DNA of 64,000 nucleotides from Taudactylus pleione (lineage: Eukaryota; Chordata; Amphibia; Anura; Myobatrachidae): assembly GCA_031769625.1 (NCBI GenBank), contig JAUIMM010000636.1, forward strand, positions 6,931,801 to 6,995,800, read 5' to 3'. The notes beneath the pieces were generated by a model. It searched no databases. It had not been told where the DNA came from and saw only the letters and a list, made by a program, of their open reading frames with translations. Shown here one piece after another: positions 48,701 through 63,700 of this stretch. Each line of letters starts with the position of its first letter. Within the stretch, counting starts at the first letter, position 1. The position numbers were made by a program, and so were the translations under genes.

Positions 48701-51700
48701 ACAAGAGGAGATATGGCAAAGTATGTGTTTTTGCTTTTTTCATTGGTTTCAATGCATTTTGGCCTAAAACGAGCATTTGCTGTTTTCTCTTAAATGCAGC
48801 ATGGGAGAAAAACCATTTTAGATCACATTTGTGGGCCATGGTCTTCAACACATTGTGTGAAATTTTGAGCTGTCTGTGTTTACTACAAGAGGAGATATGG
48901 CAAAGTATGCATTTTTGCTGTTTTCATTGGTTTCAATGCATTTTGGCCTAAAATGAGCATTTGCTGTTTTTTCTTATATACAAGATGGGAGAAAAACTAT
49001 TTCATATCACATTTCTAGGCCTTTGTCGTCAACACATTGTGTGAAATTTTGAGCTGTCTATGTTTACTACAAGAGGAGATATGGCAAATAATGTGTTTTT
49101 GCTGTTTCCATTGGTTTCAATGCATTTTGGCCTAAAACAAGCATTTTCTGTTTTCTCTTAAATGCAACATGGGAGAAAAACCATTTCATATCACATTTGT
49201 TGGATTTGGTCTTCAAGACTGTGTGAAATTTTGAGCTGTCTGTGTTTGCTACAAGAGGAGATATGGCAAAGAATGCATTTTTACTGTTTCCACTGGTTTC
49301 AATCCATTTTGGCCTAAAATTAGCATTTGCTGTTTTCTCTTAAATGCAACATGGGAGAAAAACCATTTCACATCACATTTGTTGGCCTTGGTCTTCAACA
49401 CATTGTGTGAAAGTTTGAGCTGTCTGTGTTTGCTACAAGAGGAGATATGGCAAAGTATGTGTTTTTGCTTTTTTCATTGGTTTCAATGCATTTTGGCCTA
49501 AAACGAGCATTTGCTGTTTTCTCTTAAATGCAACATGGGAGAAAAACCATTTTAGATCACATTTGTGGGCCATGGTCTTCAACACATTGTGTGAAATTTT
49601 GAGCTGTCTATATTTGCTACAAGAGGAGCTATTGCAAAGTTTGCGTTTTTGCTGTTTCCATTGGTTTCAATGCATTTTGGCCTAAAACGAGCATTTGCTG
49701 TATTCTCTTAAATGCAACATGGGAGAAAAACCATTTCACATCACATTTCTGTGCCTTGGTCGTCAACACATTGTGTGAAATTTTGAGCTGTCTATGTTTA
49801 CTACAAGAGGAGATATGGCAAAGTATGCATTTTTGCTGTTTTCATTGGTTTCAATGCATTTTGGCCTAAAATGAGCATTTGCTGTTTTTCCTTATATACA
49901 AGATGGGAGAAAAACTATTTCATATCACAATTCTGGGCCTTGGTCGTCAACACATTGTGTGAAATTTTGAGCTGTCTATGTTTACTACAAGAGGAGATAT
50001 GGCAAATAATGTGTTTTTGCTGTTTCCATTGGTTTCAATGCATTTTGGCCTAAAACAAGCATTTTCTGTTTTCTCTTAAATGCAACATGGGAGAAAAACC
50101 ATTTCATATCTCATTTGTTGGCCTTGATCTTCAACACATTGTGTGAAATTTTGAGCTTTCTGTGTTTACTACAAGAGGAGATATGGCAAAGTATGCTTTT
50201 TTGCTGTTTCCATTAGTTTCAATGCATTTTGGCCAATAACGAGCATTTGCTGTATTTTCTAATACGCAACTTGGGAGAAAAACCATTTCACATCACATTT
50301 GTTGGCCTTGGTCTTCAACACATTGTGAGAAATTTGGAGCTGTCTGTGTTTGCCACAAGAGGTGATATGGCAAAGTAAGGGTTTTTGCTGTTTCCTTTGG
50401 TTTCTATGCATTTTGGCCTAAAATGAGCATTTGCTGTTTTCTCTTAAATGCAACATGGGAGAAAAACCATTTCATATCACATTTGTTGGATTTGGTCTTC
50501 AAGACTGTGTGAAATTTTGAGCTGTCTGTGTTTGCTACAAGAGGAGATATGGCAAAGAATGCATTTTTACTGTTTCCACTGGTTTCAATCCATTTTGGCC
50601 TAAAATTAGCATTTGCTGTTTTCTCTTAAATGCAACATGGGAGAAAAACCATTTCACATCACATTTGTTGGCCTTGGTCTTCAACACATTGTGTGAACGT
50701 TTGAGCTGTCTGTGTTTGCTACAAGAGGAGATATGGCAAAGTATGTGTTTTTGCTTTTTTCATTGGTTTCAATGCATTTTGGCCTAAAACGAGCATTTGC
50801 TGTTTTCTCTTAAATGCAACATGGGAGAAAAACCATTTTAGATCACATTTGTGGGCCATGGTCTTCAACACATTGTGTGAAATTTTGAGCTGTCTGTGTT
50901 TACTACAAGAGGAGATATGGCAAAGTATGCATTTTTGCTGTTTTCATTGGTTTCAATGCATTTTGGCCTAAAATGAGCATTTGCTGTTTTCTCTTAAATG
51001 CAACATGGGAGAAAAACCATTTCACATCACATTTCTGTGCCTTGGTCGTCAACACATTGTGTGAAAGTTTGAGCTGTCTGTGTTTGCTACAAGAGGAGAT
51101 ATGGCAAAGTAAGTGTTTTTGCTTTTTTCATTGGTTTCAATGCATTTTGGCCTAAAACGAGCATTTGCTGTTTTCTCTTAAATGCAACATGGGAGAAAAA
51201 CCATTTTAGATCACATTTGTGGGCCATGGTCTTCAACACATTGTGTGAAATTTTGAGCTGTCTATATTTGCTACAAGAGGAGCTATTGCAAAGTTTGCGT
51301 TTTTGCTGTTTCCATTGGTTTCAATCCATTTTGGCCTAAAACGAGCATTTGCTGTATTCTCTTAAATGCAACATGGGAGAAAAACCATTTCACATCACAT
51401 TTCTGTGCCTTGGTCATCAACACATTGTGTGAAATTTTGAGCTGTCTATGTTTACTACAAGAGGAGATATGGCAAATAATGTGTTTTTGTTGTTTCTATT
51501 GGTTTCAATGCATTTTGGCCTAAAACAAGCATTTGCTTGTTTTCTCTTAAACGCAACATGGGAGAAAAACCATTTCATATCACATTTGTGGGCCTTAGTC
51601 TTCAACACATTGTGTGAAATTTTGAGTTGTCTGTGTTTGCTACAAGAGGAGATATGGCAAATAATGTGTTTTTGCTTTTTCCATTGGTTTCAATGCATTT

Positions 51701-54700
51701 TGGCCTAAAACAAGCATTTTCTGTTTTCTCTTAAATGCAACATGGGAGAAAAACCATTTCATATCTCATTTGTTGGCCTTGATCTTCAACACATTGTGTG
51801 AAATTTTGAGCTTTCTGTGTTTACTACAAGAGGAGATATGGCAAAGTATGCTTTTTTGCTGTTTCCTTTGGTTTCTATGCATTTTGGCCTAAAACGAGCA
51901 TTGGCTGTTTTCTCTTAAACGCAACATGGGAGAAAAACCATTTCACATCACATATGTGGGCCTTGGTCTTCAAAACATTGTGTGAAATTTTGAGCTGTCT
52001 GTGTTTACTGCAAGAGGAGGTATGGCAAAGAATGCTTTTTTGCTGTTTTTTTTTTGTTTCAATGCATTTTGGACTAAAACGAGAATTGGCTGTTTTCTCT
52101 TAAATGCAAAATGGGAGATAAACCATATCACATCACATTTGTTTGCCTTAGTCTTCAACACATTGTGTGAAATTTTGAGCTGTCTGTGTTTACTACAAGA
52201 GGAGATATGGCAAAGTATGCTTTTTTGCTGTTTCCATTGGTTTCAATGCATTTTGGCCTATAACGAGCATTTGCTGTATTTTCTAATACGCAACTTGGGA
52301 GAAAAACCATTTCAAATCACATTTGTTGGCCTTGGTCTTCAACACATTGTGAGAAATTTGGAGCTGTCTGTGTTTGCCACAAGAGGTGATATGGCAAAGT
52401 ATGCGTTTTTACTGTTTCCTTTGGTTTCAATGCATTTTGGCCTAAAATGAGCATTTGCTGTTTTCTCTTAAATGCAACATGGGAGAAAAACCATTTCATA
52501 TCACATTTGTTGGATTTGGTCTTCAAGACTGTGTGAAATTTTGAGCTGTCTGTGTTTGGTACAAGAGGAGATATGGCAAAGAATGCATTTTTACTGTTTC
52601 CACTGGTTTCAATCCATTTTGGCCTAAAATTAGCATTTGCTGTTTTCTCTTAAATGCAACATGGGAGAAAAACCATTTCACATCACATTTGTTGGCCTTG
52701 GTCTTCAACACATTGTGTGAACGTTTGAGCTGTCTGTGTTTGCTACAAGAGGAGATATGGCAAAGTATGTGTTTTTGCTTTTTTCATTGGTTTCAATGCA
52801 TTTTGGCCTAAAACGAGCATTTGCTGTTTTCTCTTAAATGCAGCATGGGAGAAAAAACATTTTAGATCACATTTGTGGGCCATGGTCTTCAACACATTGT
52901 GTGAAATTTTGAGCTGTCTGTGTTTACTACAAGAGGAGATATGGCAAAGTATGCATTTTTGCTGTTTTCATTGGTTTCAATGCATTTTGGCCTAAAATGA
53001 GCATTTGCTGTTTTTTCTTATATACAAGATGGGAGAAAAACTATTTCATATCACATTTCTAGGCCTTTGTCGTCAACACATTGTGTGAAATTTTGAGCTG
53101 TCTATGTTTACTACAAGAGGAGATATGGCAAATAATGTGTTTTTGCTGTTTCCATTGGTTTCAATGCATTTTGGCCTAAAACAAGCATTTTCTGTTTTCT
53201 CTTAAATGCAACATGGGAGAAAAACCATTTCATATCACATTTGTTGGATTTGGTCTTCAAGACTGTGTGAAATTTTGAGCTGTCTGTGTTTGCTACAAGA
53301 GGAGATATGGCAAAGAATGCATTTTTACTGTTTCCACTGGTTTCAATCCATTTTGGCCTAAAATTTGCATTTGCTGTTTTCTCTTAAATGCAACATGGGA
53401 GAAAAACCATTTCACATCACATTTGTTGGCCTTGGTCTTCAACACATTGTGTGAAAGTTTGAGCTGTCTGTGTTTGCTACAAGAGGAGATATGGCAAAGT
53501 ATGTGTTTTTGCTTTTTTCATTGGTTTCAATGCATTTTGGCCTAAAACGAGCATTTGCTGTTTTCTCTTAAATGCAACATGGGAGAAAAACCATTTTAGA
53601 TCACATTTGTGGGCCATGGTCTTCAACACATTGTGTGAAATTTTGAGCTGTCTATATTTGCTACAAGAGGAGCTATTGCAAAGTTTGCGTTTTTGCTGTT
53701 TCCATTGGTTTCAATGCATTTTGGCCTAAAACGAGCATTTGCTGTATTCTCTTAAATGCAACATGGGAGAAAAACCATTTCACATCACATTTCTGTGCCT
53801 TGGTCGTCAACACATTGTGTGAAATTTTGAGCTGTCTATGTTTACTACAAGAGGAGATATGGCAAAGTATGCATTTTTGCTGTTTTCATTGGTTTCAATG
53901 CATTTTGGCCTAAAATGAGCATTTGCTGTTTTTTCTTATATACAAGATGGGAGAAAAACTATTTCATATCACAATTCTGGGCCTTGGTCGTCAACACATT
54001 GTGTGAAATTTTGAGCTGTCTATGTTTACTACAAGAGGAGATATGGCAAATAATGTGTTTTTGCTGTTTCCATTGGTTTCAATGCATTTTGGCCTAAAAC
54101 AAGCATTTTCTGTTTTCTCTTAAATGCAACATGGGAGAAAAACCATTTCATATCTCATTTGTTGGCCTTGATCTTCAACACATTGTGTGAAATTTTGAGC
54201 TTTCTGTGTTTACTACAAGAGGAGATATGGCAAAGTATGCTTTTTTGCTGTTTCCATTAGTTTCAATGCATTTTGGCCAATAACGAGCATTTGCTGTATT
54301 TTCTAATACGCAACTTGGGAGAAAAACCATTTCACATCACATTTGTTGGCCTTGGTCTTCAACACATTGTGAGAAATTTGGAGCTGTCTGTGTTTGCCAC
54401 AAGAGGTGATATGGCAAAGTAAGGGTTTTTGCTGTTTCCTTTGGTTTCTATGCATTTTGGCCTAAAATGAGCATTTGCTGTTTTCTCTTAAATGCAACAT
54501 GGGAGAAAAACCATTTCATATCACATTTGTTGGATTTGGTCTTCAAGACTGTGTGAAATTTTGAGCTGTCTGTGTTTGCTACAAGAGGAGATATGGCAAA
54601 GAATGCATTTTTACTGTTTCCACTGGTTTCAATCCATTTTGGCCTAAAATTAGCATTTGCTGTTTTCTCTTAAATGCAACATGGGAGAAAAACCATTTCA

Positions 54701-57700
54701 CATCACATTTGTTGGCCTTGGTCTTCAACACATTGTGTGAACGTTTGAGCTGTCTGTGTTTGCTACAAGAGGAGATATGGCTAAGTATGTGTTTTTGCTT
54801 TTTTCATTGGTTTCAATGCATTTTGGCCTAAAACGAGCATTTGCTGTTTTCTCTTAAATGCAACATGGGAGAAAAACCATTTTAGATCACATTTGTGGGC
54901 CATGGTCTTCAACACATTGTGTGAAATTTTGAGCTGTCTGTGTTTACTACAAGAGGAGATATGGCAAAGTATGCATTTTTGCTGTTTTCATTGGTTTCAA
55001 TGCATTTTGGCCTAAAATGAGCATTTGCTGTTTTCTCTTAAATGCAACATGGGAGAAAAACCATTTCACATCACATTTCTGTGCCTTGGTCGTCAACACA
55101 TTGTGTGAAAGTTTGAGCTGTCTGTGTTTGCTACAAGAGGAGATATGGCAAAGTAAGTGTTTTTGCTTTTTTCATTGGTTTCAATGCATTTTGGCCTAAA
55201 ATGAGCATTTGCTGTTTTCTCTTAAATGCAACATGGGAGAAAAACCATTTTAGATCACATTTGTGGGCCATGGTCTTCAACACATTGTGTGAAATTTTGA
55301 GCTGTCTATATTTGCTACAAGAGGAGCTATTGCAAAGTTTGCGTTTTTGCTGTTTCCATTGGTTTCAATCCATTTTGGCCTAAAACGAGCATTTGCTGTA
55401 TTCTCTTAAATGCAACATGGGAGAAAAACCATTTCACATCACATTTCTGTGCCTTGGTCGTCAACACATTGTGTGAAATTTTGAGCTGTCTATGTTTACT
55501 ACAAGAGGAGATATGGCAAATAATGTGTTTTTGTTTTTTCTATTGGTTTCAATGCATTTTGGCCTAAAACAAGCATTTGCTTGTTTTCTCTTAAACGCAA
55601 CATGGGAGAAAAACCATTTCATATCACATTTGTGGGCCTTAGTCTTCAACACATTGTGTGAAATTTTGAGTTGTCTGTGTTTGCTACAAGAGGAGATATG
55701 GCAAATAATGTGTTTTTGCTTTTTCCATTGGTTTCAATGCATTTTGGCCTAAAACAAGCATTTTCTGTTTTCTCTTAAATGCAACATGGGAGAAAAAACC
55801 ATTTCATATCTCATTTGTTGGCCTTGATCTTCAACACATTGTGTGAAATTTTGAGCTTTCTGTGTTTACTACAAGAGGAGATATGGCAAAGTATGCTTTT
55901 TTGCTGTTTCCTTTGGTTTCTATGCATTTTGGCCTAAAACGAGCATTGGCTGTTTTCTCTTAAACGCAACATGGGAGAAAAACCATTTCACATCACATAT
56001 GTGGGCCTTGGTCTTCAAAACATTGTGTGAAATTTTGAGCTGTCTGTGTTTACTGCAAGAGGAGGTATGGCAAAGAATGCTTTTTTGCTGTTTTTTTTTT
56101 TGTTTCAATGCATTTTGGACTAAAACGAGAATTGGCTGTTTTCTCTTAAATGCAAAATGGGAGATAAACCATATCACATCACATTTGTTTGCCTTAGTCT
56201 TCAACACATTGTGTGAAATTTTGAGCTGTCTGTGTTTACTACAAGAGGAGATATGGCAAAGTATGCTTTTTTGCTGTTTCCATTGGTTTCAATGCATTTT
56301 GGCCTATAACGAGCATTTGCTGTATTTTCTAATACGCAACTTGGGAGAAAAAACCATTTCACATCACATTTGTTGGCCTTGGTCTTCAACACATTGTGAG
56401 AAATTTGGAGCTGTCTGTGTTTGCCACAAGAGGTGATATGGCAAAGTATGCGTTTTTACTGTTTCCTTTGGTTTCAATGCATTTTGGCCTAAAATGAGCA
56501 TTTGCTGTTTTCTCTTAAATGCAACATGGGAGAAAAACCATTTCATATCACATTTGTTGGATTTGGTCTTCAAGACTGTGTGAAATTTTGAGCTGTCTGT
56601 GTTTGGTACAAGAGGAGATATGGCAAAGAATGCATTTTTACTGTTTCCACTGGTTTCAATCCATTTTGGCCTAAAATTAGCATTTGCTGTTTTCTCTTAA
56701 ATGCAACATGGGAGAAAAACCATTTCACATCACATTTGTTGGCCTTGGTCTTCAACACATTGTGTGAACGTTTGAGCTGTCTGTGTTTGCTACAAGAGGA
56801 GATATGGCAAAGTATGTGTTTTTGCTTTTTTCATTGGTTTCAATGCATTTTGGCCTAAAATGAGCATTTGCTGTTTTCTCTTAAATGCAGCATGGGAGAA
56901 AAACCATTTTAGATCACATTTGTGGGCCATGGTCTTCAACACATTGTGTGAAATTTTGAGCTGTCTGTGTTTACTACAAGAGGAGATATGGCAAAGTATG
57001 CATTTTTGCTGTTTTCATTGGTTTCAATGCATTTTGGCCTAAAATGAGCATTTGCTGTTTTTTTCTTATATACAAGATGGGAGAAAAAACTATTTCATAT
57101 CACATTTCTAGGCCTTTGTCGTCAACACATTGTGTGAAATTTTGAGCTGTCTATGTTTACTACAAGAGGAGATATGGCAAATAATGTGTTTTTGCTGTTT
57201 CCATTGGTTTCAATGCATTTTTGGCCTAAAACAAGCATTTTCTGTTTTCTCTTAAATGCAACATGGGAGAAAAACCATTTCATATCACATTTGTTGGATT
57301 TGGTCTTCAAGACTGTGTGAAATTTTGAGCTGTCTGTGTTTGCTACAAGAGGAGATATGGCAAAGAATGCATTTTTACTGTTTCCACTGGTTTCAATCCA
57401 TTTTGGCCTAAAATTAGCATTTGCTGTTTTCTCTTAAATGCAACATGGGAGAAAAACCATTTCACATCACATTTGTTGGCCTTGGTCTTCAACACATTGT
57501 GTGAAAGTTTGAGCTGTCCTGTGTTTGCTACAAGAGGAGATATGGCAAAAGTATGTGTTTTTTGCTTTTTTCATTGGTTTCAATGCATTTTGGCCTAAAA
57601 CGAGCATTTGCTGTTTTCTCTTAAATGCAACATGGGAGAAAAACCATTTTAGATCACATTTGTGGGCCATGGTCTTCAACACATTGTGTGAAATTTTGAG

Positions 57701-60700
57701 CTGTCTATATTTGCTACAAGAGGAGCTATTGCAAAGTTTGCGTTTTTGCTGTTTCCATTGGTTTCAATGCATTTTGGCCTAAAACGAGCATTTTGCTGTA
57801 TTCTCTTAAATGCAACATGGGAGAAAAAACCATTTCACATCACATTTCTGTGCCTTGGTCGTCAACACATTGTGTGAAATTTTGAGCTGTCTATGTTTAC
57901 TACAAGAGGAGATATGGCAAAAGTATGCATTTTTGCTGTTTTCATTGGTTTCAATGCATTTTGGCCTAAAATGAGCATTTGCTGTTTTTTCTTATATACA
58001 AGATGGGAGAAAAAACTATTTCATATCACAATTCTGGGCCTTGGTCGTCAACACATTGTGTGAAATTTTGAGCTGTCTATGTTTACTACAAGAGGAGATA
58101 TGGCAAATAATGTGTTTTTGCTGTTTCCATTGGTTTTCAATGCATTTTGGCCTAAAACAAGCATTTTCTGTTTTCTCTTAAATGCAACATGGGAGAAAAA
58201 CCATTTCATATCTCATTTGTTGGCCTTGATCTTCAACACATTGTGTGAAATTTTTGAGCTTTCTGTGTTTACTACAAGAGGAGATATGGCAAAGTATGCT
58301 TTTTTGCTGTTTCCATTAGTTTTCAATGCATTTTTGGCCAATAACGAGCATTTGCTGTATTTTCTAATACGCAACTTGGGAGAAAAACCATTTCACATCA
58401 CATTTGTTGGCCTTGGTCTTCAACACATTGTGAGAAAATTTGGAGCTGTCTGTGTTTGCCACAAGAGGTGATATGGCAAAGTAAGGGTTTTTGCTGTTTC
58501 CTTTGGTTTCTATGCATTTTGGCCTAAAATGAGCATTTGCTGTTTTCTCTTAAATGCAACATGGGAGAAAAAACCATTTCATATCACATTTGTTGGATTT
58601 GGTCTTCAAGACTGTGTGAAATTTTGAGCTGTCTGTGTTTGCTACAAGAGGAGATATGGCAAAGAATGCATTTTTACTGTTTCCACTGGTTTCAATCCAT
58701 TTTGGCCTAAAATTAGCATTTGCTGTTTTCTCTTAAATGCAACATGGGAGAAAAACCATTTTACATCACATTTGTTGGCCTTGGTCTTCAACACATTGTG
58801 TGAACGTTTGAGCTGTCTGTGTTTGCTACAAGAGGAGATATGGCAAAGTATGTGTTTTTGCTTTTTTTCATTGGTTTCAATGCATTTTGGCCTAAAACGA
58901 GCATTTGCTGTTTTTCTCTTAAATGCAACATGGGAGAAAAACCATTTTAGATCACATTTGTGGGCCATGGTCTTCAACACATTGTGTGAAATTTTGAGCT
59001 GTCTGTGTTTACTACAAGAGGAGATATGGCAAAGTATGCATTTTTGCTGTTTTCATTGGTTTCAATGCATTTTGGCCTAAAATGAGCATTTGCTGTTTTC
59101 TCTTAAATGCAACATGGGAGAAAAAACCATTTCACATCACATTTCTGTGCCTTGGTCGTCAACACATTGTGTGAAAGTTTGAGCTGTCTGTGTTTGCTAC
59201 AAGAGGAGATATGGCAAAGTAAGTGTTTTTGCTTTTTTCATTGGTTTCAATGCATTTTGGCCTAAAACGAGCATTTGCTGTTTTCTCTTAAATGCAACAT
59301 GGGAGAAAAAACCATTTTAGATCACATTTGTGGGCCATGGTCTTCAACACATTGTGTGAAATTTTGAGCTGTCCTATATTTGCTACAAGAGGAGCTATTG
59401 CAAAGTTTGCGTTTTTGCTGTTTTCCATTGGTTTCAATCCATTTTGGCCTAAAACGAGCATTTGCTGTATTCTCTTAAATGCAACATGGGAGAAAAACCA
59501 TTTCACATCACATTTCTGTGCCTTGGTCGTCAACACATTGTGTGAAATTTTGAGCTGTCTATGTTTACTACAAGAGGAGATATGGCAAATAATGTGTTTT
59601 TGTTGTTTCTATTGGTTTCAATGCATTTTGGCCTAAAACAAGCATTTGCTTGTTTTCTCTTAAACGCAACATGGGAGAAAAACCATTTCATATCACATTT
59701 GTGGGCCTTAGTCTTCAACACATTGTGTGAAATTTTGAGTTGTCTGTGTTTGCCTACAAGAGGAGATATGGGCAAATAATGTGTTTTTTGCTTTTTTCCA
59801 TTGGTTTTCAATGCATTTTGGCCTAAAAACAAGCATTTTCTGTTTTTCTCTTAAATGCAACATGGGAGAAAAACCATTTCATATCTCATTTGTTGGCCTT
59901 GATCTTCAACACATTGTGTGAAATTTTGAGCTTTCTGTGTTTTACTACAAGAGGAGATATGGCAAAGTATGCTTTTTTTGCTGTTTCCTTTGGTTTCTAT
60001 GCATTTTGGCCTAAAAACGAGCATTGGCTGTTTTCTCTTAAACGCAACATGGGAGAAAAACCATTTCACATCACATATGTGGGCCTTGGTCTTCAAAACA
60101 TTGTGTGAAATTTTGAGCTGTCTGTGTTTACTGCAAGAGGAGGTATGGCAAAGAATGCTTTTTTGCTGTTTTTTTTTTTGTTTCAATGCATTTTGGACTA
60201 AAACGAGAATTGGCTGTTTTTCTCTTAAATGCAAAATGGGAGATAAACCATATCACATCACATTTGTTTGCCTTAGTCTTCAACACATTGTGTGAAATTT
60301 TGAGCTGTCTGTGTTTACTACAAGAGGAGATATGGCAAAGTATGCTTTTTTTGCTGTTTCCATTGGTTTCAATGCATTTTGGCCTATAACGAGCATTTGC
60401 TGTATTTTCTAATACGCAACTTGGGAGAAAAACCATTTCACATCACATTTGTTGGCCTTGGTCTTCAACACATTGTGAGAAATTTGGAGCTGTCTGTGTT
60501 TGCCACAAGAGGTGATATGGCAAAGTATGCGTTTTTACTGTTTCCTTTGGTTTCAATGCATTTTGGCCTAAAATGAGCATTTGCTGTTTTCTCTTAAATG
60601 CAACATGGGAGAAAAACCATTTCATATCACATTTGTTGGATTTGGTCTTCAAGACTGTGTGAAATTTTGAGCTGTCTGTGTTTGGTACAAGAGGAGATAT

Positions 60701-63700
60701 GGCAAAGAATGCATTTTTACTGTTTCCACTGGTTTCAATCCATTTTGGCCTAAAATTAGCATTTGCTGTTTTCTCTTAAATGCAACATGGGAGAAAAAAC
60801 CATTTCACATCACATTTGTTGGCCTTGGTCTTCAACACATTGTGTGAACGTTTGAGCTGTCTGTGTTTGCTACAAGAGGAGATATGGCAAAGTATGTGTT
60901 TTTGCTTTTTTCATTGGTTTCAATGCATTTTGGCCTAAAACGAGCATTTGCTGTTTTCTCTTAAATGCAGCATGGGAGAAAAACCATTTTAGATCACATT
61001 TGTGGGCCCATGGTCTTCAACACATTGTGTGAAATTTTTGAGCTGTCTGTGTTTTACTACAAGAGGAGATATGGCAAAGTATGCATTTTTTGCTGTTTTC
61101 ATTGGTTTCAATGCATTTTGGCCTAAAATGAGCATTTGCTGTTTTTTCTTATATACAAGATGGGAGAAAAAACTATTTCATATCACATTTCTAGGCCTTT
61201 GTCGTCAACACATTGTGTGAAATTTTGAGCTGTCCTATGTTTTACTACAAGAGGAGATATGGCAAATAATGTGTTTTTTGCTGTTTTCCATTGGTTTCAA
61301 TGCATTTTGGCCTAAAACAAGCATTTTCTGTTTTCTCTTAAATGCAACATGGGAGAAAAACCATTTCATATCACATTTGTTGGATTTGGTCTTCAAGACT
61401 GTGTGAAATTTTGAGCTGTCTGTGTTTGCTACAAGAGGAGATATGGCAAAGAATGCATTTTTACTGTTTCCACTGGTTTCAATCCATTTTGGCCTAAAAT
61501 TAGCATTTGCTGTTTTCTCTTAAATGCAACATGGGAGAAAAAACCATTTCACATCACATTTGTTGGCCTTGGTCTTCAACACATTGTGTGAAAGTTTGAG
61601 CTGTCTGTGTTTGCTACAAGAGGAGATATGGCAAAGTATGTGTTTTTGCTTTTTTTCATTGGTTTCAATGCATTTTGGCCTAAAACGAGCATTTGCTGTT
61701 TTTCTCTTAAATGCAACATGGGAGAAAAAACCATTTTAGATCACATTTGTGGGCCATGGTCTTCAACACATTGTGTGAAATTTTGAGCTGTCTATATTTG
61801 CTACAAGAGGAGCTATTGCAAAGTTTGCGTTTTTGCTGTTTCCATTGGTTTCAATGCATTTTTGGCCTAAAACGAGCATTTTGCTGTATTCTCTTAAATG
61901 CAACATGGGAGAAAAACCATTTTCACATCACATTTCTGTGCCTTGGTCGTCAACACATTGTGTGAAATTTTGAGCTGTCTATGTTTACTACAAGAGGAGA
62001 TATGGCAAAGTATGCATTTTTGCTGTTTTCATTGGTTTCAATGCATTTTGGCCTAAAATGAGCATTTGCTGTTTTTTTCTTATATACAAGATGGGAGAAA
62101 AAACTATTTCATATCACAATTCTGGGCCTTGGTCGTCAACACATTGTGTGAAATTTTGAGCTGTCTATGTTTACTACAAGAGGAGATATGGCAAATAATG
62201 TGTTTTTTGCTGTTTTCCATTGGTTTCAATGCATTTTGGCCTAAAACAAGCATTTTCTGTTTTTCTCTTAAATGCAAACATGGGAGAAAAACCATTTCAT
62301 ATCTCATTTGTTGGCCTTGATCTTCAACACATTGTGTGAAATTTTGAGCTTTCTGTGTTTACTACAAGAGGAGATATGGCAAAGTATGCTTTTTTTGCTG
62401 TTTTCCATTAGTTTCAATGCATTTTTGGCCAATAACGAGCATTTGCTGTATTTTTCTAATACGCAACTTGGGAGAAAAACCATTTCACATCACATTTGTT
62501 TGGCCTTGGTCCTTCAACACATTGTGAGAAATTTGGAGCTGTCTGTGTTTTGCCACAAGAGGTGATATGGCAAAGTAAGGGTTTTTTGCTGTTTCCTTTG
62601 GTTTCTATGCATTTTGGCCTAAAATGAGCATTTGCTGTTTTTCTCTTAAATGCAACATGGGAGAAAAAACCATTTCATATCACATTTGTTGGATTTGGTC
62701 TTCAAGACTGTGTGAAATTTTGAGCTGTCTGTGTTTGCTACAAGAGGAGATATGGCAAAGAATGCATTTTTACTGTTTCCACTGGTTTCAATCCATTTTT
62801 GGCCTAAAATTAGCATTTGCTGTTTTCTCTTAAATGCAACATGGGAGAAAAAACCATTTCACATCACATTTGTTGGCCTTGGTCTTCAACACATTGTGTG
62901 AACGTTTGAGCTGTCTGTGTTTGCTACAAGAGGAGATATGGCAAAGTATGTGTTTTTGCTTTTTTCATTGGTTTCAATGCATTTTGGCCTAAAACAAGCA
63001 TTTGCTGTTTTCATTAAATGCAACATGGGAGAAAAAACCATTTTAGATCACATTTGTGGGCCATGGTCTTCAACACATTGTGTGAAATTTTGAGCTGTCT
63101 GTGTCTACTACAAGAGGAGATATGGCAAAGTATGCATTTTTGCTGTTTTCATTGGTTTCAATGCATTTTGGCCTAAAATGAGCATTTGCTGTTTTCTCTT
63201 AAATGCAACATGGGAGAAAAACCATTTCACATCACATTTCTGTGCCTTGGTCGTCAACACATTGTGTGAAAGTTTGAGCTGTCTGTGTTTGCTACAAGAG
63301 GAGATATGGCAAAGTAAGTGTTTTTGCTTTTTTCATTGGTTTCAATGCATTTTGGCCTAAAACGAGCATTTGCTGTTTTCTCTTAAATGCAACATGGGAG
63401 AAAAACCATTTTAGATCACATTTGTGGGCCATGGTCTTCAACACATTGTGTGAAATTTTGAGCTGTCTATATTTGCTACAAGAGGAGCTATTGCAAAGTT
63501 TGCGTTTTTGCTGTTTCCATTGGTTTCAATCCATTTTGGCCTAAAACGAGCATTTGCTGTATTCTCTTAAATGCAACATGGGAGAAAAACCATTTCACAT
63601 CACATTTCTGTGCCTTGGTCGTCAACACATTGTGTGAAATTTTGAGCTGTCTATGTTTTACTACAAGAGGAGATATGGCAAAATAATGTGTTTTTTGTTG

